From: Elgaria multicarinata webbii
Lineage: Eukaryota > Chordata > Lepidosauria > Squamata > Anguidae
Direction of reading: 5' to 3'
NCBI RefSeq assembly: GCF_023053635.1
Contig: NC_086180.1
Location: 91,675,447 to 91,739,446, forward strand
Length of the DNA: 64,000 nt
Position 1 is the first letter of the stretch; each line of letters starts with the position of its first letter. Position numbers and translations under genes: made by a program. Shown piece after piece: positions 59,009 to 64,000 of the stretch. Below the pieces are notes generated by a model. That model searched no databases, was not told the origin of the DNA, and saw only the letters and a list, made by a program, of their open reading frames with translations.

Positions 59009-62000
59009 TTATTTATATAGCACCATCAATTGGCCACAGCAAATCCAAACCTGAACTAAACACTTAAATATACGCATATAAACAATGACATAAATTATCA
59101 TTTTGTCACAGGTATCCTATAGGCTGTTCCATATGACATTAATAGGACCAGATTTAAGGTTCATGAGTTAGTCAATAAAATCATAGTGTAAAATTTTCTC
59201 ACTACAAAGCATTAATTGCATGTATTTTGGGTTCATCTTGTGGTTTTTACCGAGGTATGAATTCCTAATTTTGTAGATGCCTCAATTACTTCAATGATCT
59301 CATTCTTCAAGGTGGTGTTTGAAAGTAGTAAATGATCATTAACATAAATATATTAAAAACAGACATTAAAATTAATGCAAAATATTAAAATATAAAATAT
59401 CCATATGAAATACATAATATACTAGTAAGTGTAGAGGTCACCCAAATACATTAGAACTATATAATAATAAGTTAGGGGGTTTCACTCACAGGAACTGATG
59501 TCTGCATGTTGCTGTTCCTTTCTGGACATACAATTCATTTTCTGCATCTTCCCCAACTCCTCCTTTATTCTGTTCAATATCTGTCCCACTCCTTTCTAAA
59601 ACTGGTATCAACATTTACACCATCCCAGCCATTGAAAGAGGAAAGTTTTACAGTTCTAGAAAGTATTCAGGTTTGGACTTTGACAGACCTCTCGAATCTG
59701 GGAGTTCTATGATTGTGGAGCAGTTGAGAAGGATCCTACATGCCCTTGCTGTTCAAACTTAGTACATTGGTGGCACAGTTATGAAGGCACTGACGGGGTT
59801 TGGACGACACAATAGTCAACGGTTGACTGAATAGTCCACCGTCGTCTCGCGAGCATTTTCCACACAATGGTTGATTGTTTCACAGAAAGAAATAACCAAC
59901 ACAGAGTCGTGAGGCAAGAGCAGCAGAAACCCTGCCACTCTTGCCCAGTGGGACTCCGTAGGCAGGTGTGTGTCATTCATCTCGTGAAGCGTGTGGAGAG
60001 CCACCGATCGGACAGCTCCCCACACACCTCCTGGGACATGCAAAAATGGAGATCGAGGCAGAGGGGTGTAAGGATCTCTCCTGTAGCTGCAACGTCAAAC
60101 CACAGGAGAAATCCAGCCCCTGCCCCAATACCCGTGGCAGAAGGAGACACTCCCCTGATGCTGTCAAGGATATCAGTAGGGATGGGACAAGCACATGGCG
60201 CCCCACCCAGGAATGGGGCGCACACAACCTGGGGGAGCCGCAATCATCTCATGTGATGCTAGTTCTCATGAGAATCTCCCTTGGTGTCAGGTCACCCCAC
60301 CGTCAGAAGAAGAGGAAGAGAGCACAGTGCCAGGTACTGACAGTAGGGGGACCCAGCCCAAAGGCGATTCTCATGGGAACCAGGGCCGCTATTCGGTGGT
60401 GAGGACGGAACGGAGGTTGGGGGTGGGCAGTAGTTAACTCTGTGATAATAGTCAACTCTGCGGATGCCTATTTAGGGGGTATCTCCCAAGACGACGTGAT
60501 CATAGTCATCTGTGAAGGGTTGACTATTAGCACAGGGTTGACTATTGTATCATCCTAATGCAGCCACTCTGCCTGGTTGTAGTTTGATTTTTAAAAATGT
60601 TAAGTATTCCCCCCCCCCCCCAATTCAAAGCTTCAAAAGCTTTGCTGAAGTCAAGATATATGACGTCCACAGCATTCCCACAGTCCACAAGGGAGGTTAC
60701 CCGATCAAAAAATGAGATCAAATTAGTCTGACAGGATTTGTTCCTGACAAATCCATGTCGGCTTCTAGTAATCACGGCATTGATTTCAAGATATTTACAG
60801 ACTGACTTCTTTATAATCTGCTCCAGAATTTTCCCAGGGATGGATGTCAGACTGACTGGTCTGTAGTTCCCAGCTTCCTCCTTTTTGCCCTTTTTGAAGA
60901 TAGGGACAATGTTAGCCCTCCTCCAGTCGTCCAGCACCTCACCTGTCTTCCATGATTTTGCAAAGATAATAGACAAAGGTTCTGAGAGTTCTTCCGCTAG
61001 CTCCTTCATTACTCTAGGATGCAGTTCATCGGGCCCTGGAGATTTGAACTCATTCAAGGAAATTAGGTGTTCTTTGACCATTTGTTTATCAATCTCAAAC
61101 TGAAATCCTGCCCCCTCAACTTCTGCTTCACTTTTTCCAGGGGGGTCATAGACCCGCTTTTGGGAGAAGACTGAGGCAAAGTAGGAATTGAGCACTTCAG
61201 CCTTTTCTTTGTCATCTGTTATCAATTTGTCATCCCCATTAAGCAGTTGAACCACCATTTCTTTCCTCTGTCTTTTACTACTCACGTATCTGAAGAAAGC
61301 CTTTTTATTGCTTTTAGCATCCCTCGCTAACCTCAGCTCATTCACAGCTTTAGCCTTCCTGATGCCATTTCGGCACTTCTGTGCCACCTGTCTGTACTCT
61401 TCTTTTGTAGCCTGGCCTTCCTTCCACTTCCTATATGTATCCTTTTTTGTTTTCAGGTCATCTCTAAGCTTTTTGTGGAGCCACATTGGTTTCCTCTGTT
61501 GTCTTCTATCTTTTCTCCTTGTTGGAATTATTTGTAACTGTGCCTTTAAAATTTCCTTTTTTAAATACTCCCACCCATCCTTCACTCCTTCTCTCATTAG
61601 GCTCACTTGCCACAGGACCTTACTTATCAAAGTTCTGAGTTTATTAAAATCAGCTTTCCTAAAATCCAAAGTACGTGTATGGCTACGCTCGACTTTTGTC
61701 TCCTTCATAATCAAGAATTCAAGTATGACGTGGTCACTTTCCCCCAGAGTTCCCGTAACTGCCACTTTATCCACTAAGTCATCCCTATTGGTCAATATCA
61801 AGTCAAGGATTGCCGATCCTCTAATTCCTTATATTGTTAGATATGTTCTTCTTTTTGCTTTCTGTTATATTAATTTGTAGTATTCCTAAATGGTTTGTAA
61901 AAGGATTTGATTCTGTATAAATGGAGAGTGTATAAACTGAGGATAGGTACTTTTCACTGCTTTCCAGTAGCAATAGTTATTTCCAGCTTTGCAGAGATAA

Positions 62001-62794
62001 ATCAAAACTACAAATAAATACATTTTGGAAATGATAATTAATAGTTTGAAACATGTGCAAGATGAAATTCTGCATACATAGCAGATCTTTGCAGGAAGAA
62101 ACAGTATCTAAATATCCTTTTTTATTTTATAGGGAAATGCTTTGCAGGTTCTGGTGACTTGCGAAGACACATCCGGACTCATACTGGGGAAAAGCCATAT
62201 AATTGTGAAACTTGTAATAAATGCTTCAGTCGTTCTGCTGTCTTGCGTCGACACAGAAAAATCCATTGTAAAGCTGTTAATGAAGGTCCAAATGCACTAG
62301 ATGAGTTTACGCAGGCGGTAGAAATCTCGGACCTTGAAAAGTCCCAAAACTCAGATTCATTTACCCAAGAAATATCAGTAACTTTATTACCAGTGTCAGT
62401 GAAGTTTCCCATCCACCCAACAGAAAATTCATCCAATGAAGTTAACAGTCCTGGGGTAACATTACGCAAGGTGCGACCCACAGTGCAACAGAATGATTGT
62501 ACAAACCAACAAAAACTGATTTTGGACCCTATTAAACTCTGCAAATCTCAGGAAAGACCTAATCGTCCCTGCTCTTATAAAGAAATGGATCCATCAATTG
62601 AGGAAGAACCTCTGCAGTCTGATGGCACTCCCATGATTCGCTCCTCCATGAGTACCCTGGGCAATAATTGTGAATTGAGCAGCCGTGTATCTTCTGCTGA
62701 ATACAGAAATAATGAAGGGCCGTTCTTCTCTAGCGTGACCCTGTGGGGTTTAGCGATGAAGACTTTACAGAATGAGACTGAGTTGGGTCAGTGA
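46152..62794 (+). CDS. ZBTB49: ZBTB49, zinc finger and BTB domain-containing protein 49 (7 coding exons)
   Basis: Joined exons: 46152-46303, 50595-51688, 54690-54736, 56020-56093, 57611-57693, 58148-58309, 62133-62794; 757 residues (human about 765 as I recall). BTB proteins of this class are nuclear transcription factors; human ZBTB49 is reported to work with MIZ-1 on CDKN1A. The BTB domain spans residues 1 to about 115 ([56 protein letters not shown]). A long linker (about 116-390) includes a conserved [18 protein letters not shown]. Seven C2H2 fingers follow at 28-residue spacing, starting about 392, 420, 448, 476, 504, 532 and 560, all with Cys and His pairs intact. A conserved tail ends [20 protein letters not shown]. 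All sites are GT/AG and phases agree. Confidence 0.97.
46467..46590 (+). repeat. 124-bp direct repeat, copy B
   Basis: Second copy of the 45292-45415 sequence, in the same orientation, 163 bp after ZBTB49's first coding exon and directly followed by a LINE 3' end. Confidence 0.9.
46596..46842 (+). mobile_element. L2-like LINE 3' end, plus orientation
   Basis: AAAGCTCAGCTGAAAACTTT TTTCTAAAG (coding for the last residues), then TTAGAATGTAAGCCTACGCG and GGTGCTCTATAAATAAATAA. It is the plus-strand counterpart of the 3418-type tails. Confidence 0.75.
46990..47400 (-). mobile_element. L2-like LINE C-terminal fragment, minus orientation
   Basis: The minus strand reads [20 protein letters not shown] and [15 protein letters not shown], then SFSVVAPKL after a frame change: the RT C-terminal segment. 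ZBTB49 first coding intron. Confidence 0.75.
47460..48480 (+). mobile_element. L2-like LINE reverse-transcriptase remnant, plus orientation
   Basis: The plus strand shows [20 protein letters not shown] (RT motif A area), then [12 protein letters not shown]-like sequence and [12 protein letters not shown] (the catalytic YxDD box, 47778-47813), then a downstream region to about 48480. Several stops and frame changes; old. Opposite in orientation to the neighbouring fragment. Confidence 0.75.
48486..48580 (-). mobile_element. LINE 3' tail fragment, minus orientation
   Basis: TTTATTTTACCCAACTTGTA ACCTGCCTTTC then CTCAAGGCAGCTACA, as at 42232. Confidence 0.5.
48581..50390. other. ZBTB49 intron, no larger element recognised
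   Basis: Contains a short hairpin repeat (49795-49880) and a G/C homopolymer-rich stretch (49147-49196). No exon or repeat family otherwise recognised. Confidence 0.45.
50398..50545 (-). mobile_element. L2-like LINE tail, minus orientation, next to an acceptor
   Basis: A (TTA)n tract of about 45 bp, then ATAGCACCATCAATATACAT and GGCTTACAATCTAATAAT. It ends about 50 bp before the exon at 50595. Confidence 0.85.
50595..51688 (+). CDS. ZBTB49: ZBTB49 coding exon 2 (rest of BTB, linker, finger 1)
   Basis: From [20 protein letters not shown] through the linker to [20 protein letters not shown] and RSHTG. Acceptor CTTCCTAG, donor GTACAG. It starts by completing an Arg codon and ends in phase 1. 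Confidence 0.96.
51700..52340. other. ZBTB49 intron, short hairpin repeat only
   Basis: No exon; a short dispersed hairpin repeat lies at about 52256-52336 (AAATAAGTCCCATT and AGTGGGACTTATTT pair). Confidence 0.5.
52345..52485. mobile_element. short palindromic MITE
   Basis: GATGTTGGACTGCAACTCCC ATCA pairs with TGATGGAAGTTGCAGTCCAC TAACAT, around CCATTAGCTATGGTGG. The same widespread type as 28073. Confidence 0.75.
52563..53127. mobile_element. hAT-like (Charlie-style) non-autonomous element, 565 bp
   Basis: The ends CAGGGCTCTCC and, inverted, CAGGGTCTCTGACC are typical hAT termini. The flanks ATGTAAGA (52555-52562) and ATGTAGGA (53128-53135) are an 8-bp duplication with one change. The interior has a purine-rich GAAAG/GAGA tract (52855-52985) and no transposase. 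Confidence 0.8.
53735..53795 (+). mobile_element. LINE 3' tail (L2-like)
   Basis: GTGAACCGCCCAGAGAGCTT, GGGCGGTATAGAAAATC, AAATAAATAAAT: same as 385-548. Confidence 0.7.
53901..53920. repeat. perfect 20-nt palindrome
   Basis: AAAACCTCTTAAGAGGTTTT, 10-bp arms without spacer, in a stretch of repeated CTCTTAA / TTAAGAGG words (53880-53935). Intron. Confidence 0.9.
54690..54736 (+). CDS. ZBTB49: ZBTB49 coding exon 3 (finger 2, first half)
   Basis: Only 47 bp: completes Gly then [15 protein letters not shown]. Acceptor TCTTTTAG, donor GTAGGA. The small size explains why it is easily missed. Confidence 0.94.
54914..55065 (+). mobile_element. tRNA-derived SINE
   Basis: A tRNA-like head GCAGCTCAGCGATAAGAGCA (A-box region), TTTGCATGCAGGAAGTC, AATTTAATCCCTGGC (degenerate B box). 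A long non-tRNA body follows and the acceptor stem does not close, so it is not a tRNA gene. Confidence 0.65.
56020..56093 (+). CDS. ZBTB49: ZBTB49 coding exon 4 (fingers 2-3)
   Basis: [20 protein letters not shown] then ICGK plus two bases of Arg. Acceptor TTTTTGTAG; donor GTTTGTATG is somewhat weak but phase and homology fit. Confidence 0.93.
56636..56930. mobile_element. hAT-like element with imperfect ends
   Basis: The left CAGGGTTGGGGAACCTCAGG and the inverted right CTAGGGGTGCGGAACCTCT match at the CAGGG(G)TG-GGAACCTC positions. The interior is a common 'GGCCC..TCTGGCC' type. No exact duplication. Confidence 0.6.
57611..57693 (+). CDS. ZBTB49: ZBTB49 coding exon 5 (fingers 3-4)
   Basis: Completes Arg then [27 protein letters not shown]. 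Acceptor TGTTACAG, donor GTATGT; ends in phase 1. Confidence 0.95.
58148..58309 (+). CDS. ZBTB49: ZBTB49 coding exon 6 (fingers 4-6)
   Basis: [53 protein letters not shown]. The finger 4-5 linker TVEKV departs from the usual TGEKP, as in the mammalian protein. Acceptor TTCCAG, donor GTAAGT. Confidence 0.95.
58969..59032 (-). mobile_element. L2-like LINE tail fragment, minus orientation
   Basis: (AAT)n tract, then TTTATTTATATAGCACCATC AAT; only about 25 bp of LINE remains after the tract. Confidence 0.7.
59797..60559. mobile_element. DNA-element region with inverted ends and GC-rich cargo
   Basis: The left GGTTTGGACGACACAATAGT CAAC and the inverted right (TGACTATTGTATCATCC) are terminal inverted repeats of about 20 bp with three changes. 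Several GTTGACTA words are repeated near both ends. The cargo (59890-60450) is GC-rich with long open frames on both strands but no protein features. Related ends occur at 32010-32032. ZBTB49 last intron. Confidence 0.55.
60600..61830 (-). mobile_element. CR1/L3-type LINE, central part, minus orientation
   Basis: A minus-strand frame of 419 codons from 61801 has [11 protein letters not shown] (end of the endonuclease), a basic linker, and RT motifs [58 protein letters not shown] and [10 protein letters not shown] (motif A with the catalytic Asp). Everything after motif A, including the YxDD box, is missing, and a run of 12 C on the plus strand (60609-60620) marks the break. Long and open, so fairly young. 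In ZBTB49's last intron, antisense. Confidence 0.9.
62133..62794 (+). CDS. ZBTB49: ZBTB49 coding exon 7 (fingers 6-7 and C-terminal tail)
   Basis: [40 protein letters not shown], then a Ser/Thr/Glu-rich tail ending [17 protein letters not shown] and stop TGA at 62792-62794. Acceptor TTTTATAG. The tail's [13 protein letters not shown] block and last 20 residues are the conserved parts. Confidence 0.96.
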
Positions 62795-62858
62795 CAAATT
62801 GTGCTAATCCTTTGTCAGCTTGTAAGGAAGTTGTATTTGACAGGTGTTTCTATAAAAT

Positions 62859-62864
62859 AATAAA
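62859..62864 (+). terminator. ZBTB49 polyadenylation signal (proximal)
   Basis: AATAAA 65 bp after the stop. A longer 3' UTR using a later signal is possible. Confidence 0.55.
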
Positions 62865-62869
62865 GTATT

Positions 62870-63230
62870 TATATAGTGTTTCACATATATTCAATGTCTT
62901 GAATATGTATTTCACATATATTCAAAGTGTTTTGCATATATCACTTTATAATCCTTACAATAACTGTATAAGATAAGTCGGTATTATCCCTATATTGTAG
63001 ATCGGCAGAGGAGAGAAAGGCTCACCTAAGGACATCTAATGTGTTCATGACAGAGATGAGGTTCAAAATGGGAACGTCATGCTCAAATTCAGATGACAGA
63101 TTTTGTGTGCCATTAAGGAGTGACAGAACGGCAAACCAGTAAATGTATTACACTGAGCACAATCCACTAAGAACACAGTAGTGCTCTAGTTCATTTCAAT
63201 GAGGCTTGCCAGGAGTAATTCCTGCTGGAT
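62870..63230. other. 3' flank of ZBTB49, nothing firm
   Basis: A TTTCACATATATTCAA word is repeated (62879 and 62909). No gene recognised; it could be 3' UTR. Confidence 0.4.
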
Positions 63231-63238
63231 TATGTGTG

Positions 63239-63531
63239 GCGCAGAGCAGTAAAGCAGCAGTTTCTGCAGCTGAAACTCTCCCCACGGCCTGAGTTCGATC
63301 CCAGCGGAAGCTGGTTTCAGGCAGCCGGCTTGGGTCGACTCAGCCTTCCATCCTCCCGAGGTCGGTAAAATGAGTACGCAGCTAGCTGGGGGAAAGGCAA
63401 TAACGACTGGGGAAGGCAACAGCAAACCACCCCGCTATAAGGCCTGCCAAGAAAACGTCAGCGAAAGCTGGCATCCCTCTAAGAGTCAGTAATGACTCAG
63501 TGCTTGCACGAGAGGTTCCTTTCCTTTTTCC
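63239..63531 (+). mobile_element. Sauria SINE with target duplications
   Basis: The tRNA-like head has GCGCAGAGCAGTAAAGCAGC and a B box GAGTTCGATCCCAG. The body reads CTCAGCCTTCCATCCTCCCG AGGTCGG, and the 3' end GACTCAGTGCTTGCACGAG AGGTTCCTTTCC is Bov-B-like. TATGTGTG occurs at 63231-63238 and 63532-63539 as the target duplication. This SINE family is restricted to squamates as far as I know, which supports the organism call. Confidence 0.85.
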
Positions 63532-63579
63532 TATGTGTGATAAAAGTACCATTTGGATTTTCCTCTTCAGACACTGTAA

Positions 63580-64000
63580 TGTCTCAGTTTGGCCGAGATA
63601 ATAGTTATGGACAAATGGTTTGAGAGCCCAGCTGTTCTCCTTCCTCGTCTCTGTGCATCACACACGGGGCTCTGCGCCTGCGTGGAGCACCATCGGGAAA
63701 CCTGTAGAGCTGAAGCGTTTTGGGCAGGAGTCCTTGCAGTGCAGTGCAGTGCGCATGCTCAGAGGGGCTCCTGCCCATTCCCCTCAGTTCTGTTTTGACC
63801 ACCATTGTAGGAACACTGGAGAGCTTCTCTTCATCTCTTATGTGTTTTTCTTCTTAAAAAAAGGGTTTTTTTAAAAAAGCTATGTTAGTTGTTAGTAGAC
63901 TATGAATAGTTCTTTCACGTCGCGCCTTGCGATCTGAAGTATACCGGATGGGTCGTATGGCCCTGCGGGCTCCATTTTGAAAGTGTACTGCTTGTGGGAG
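63580..64000 (+). repeat. unclassified dispersed repeat, plus orientation
   Basis: GTCTCTGTGCATCACAC, GCTCTGCGCCTGCGTGGAG, GAAGCGTTTTGGGCAGGA match the 26590-26770 segment in order. It also has a short GTGCA tandem (63738-63753) and TGCGCATGC. Runs towards the window edge; family unknown. Confidence 0.5.

Noticed and set aside
60542-61801. 419-codon open frame as a host gene
   Set aside because: Contains clear CR1/L3-type endonuclease end and RT motifs; a LINE fragment.

Overview
The window is nuclear DNA from a vertebrate, most likely a squamate reptile (lizard or snake). The evidence is spliced host genes, one SINE of the Sauria type (tRNA-like head, Bov-B-like tail), and a dense mix of CR1, L2-like and L1 LINE fragments with hAT-like MITEs and foldback elements, which is typical of squamate genomes. 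The species cannot be named from the sequence. No provirus or LTR element was recognised.

Two host genes stand head to head. LYAR, a nucleolar zinc-finger protein, lies on the minus strand with eight coding exons between 39225 and 27652 (351 codons plus stop). ZBTB49, a BTB plus seven-finger C2H2 transcription factor, lies on the plus strand with seven coding exons between 46152 and 62794 (757 codons plus stop). All exon joins keep frame, use GT/AG sites and give proteins close in length to their mammalian counterparts. The same head-to-head pair is known on human 4p16. The genes share a GC- and CpG-rich start region (about 41.08-41.95 kb) with two ETS-type motifs; a second GC-rich block (42.89-43.27 kb) follows after a CR1 insertion.

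Layout: 1-27.6 kb is intergenic, beyond the 3' end of LYAR, and is almost wholly repeats: a foldback element, a 5.8 kb LINE with target-site duplication and an internal deletion, CR1 pieces, a six-unit tandem array, MITEs, a young 5'-truncated L1, a 370 bp GC-rich palindrome and L2-like LINE pieces. 27.65-41.75 kb is LYAR. 41.4-43.3 kb is the shared promoter zone. 43-62.9 kb is ZBTB49, with large introns holding LINEs and MITEs. 62.9-64 kb holds a Sauria SINE with clean duplications and an unclassified dispersed repeat.

I found no novel multi-gene system. The observations most worth a second look are two perfect 20-bp hairpins that look like template-switch mutations, the GC-rich palindrome whose two strands encode near-identical reading frames, the tandem array seeded from a dispersed repeat, direct repeats flanking ZBTB49's first coding exon, and LINE pieces sitting within about 50-65 bp of splice sites.
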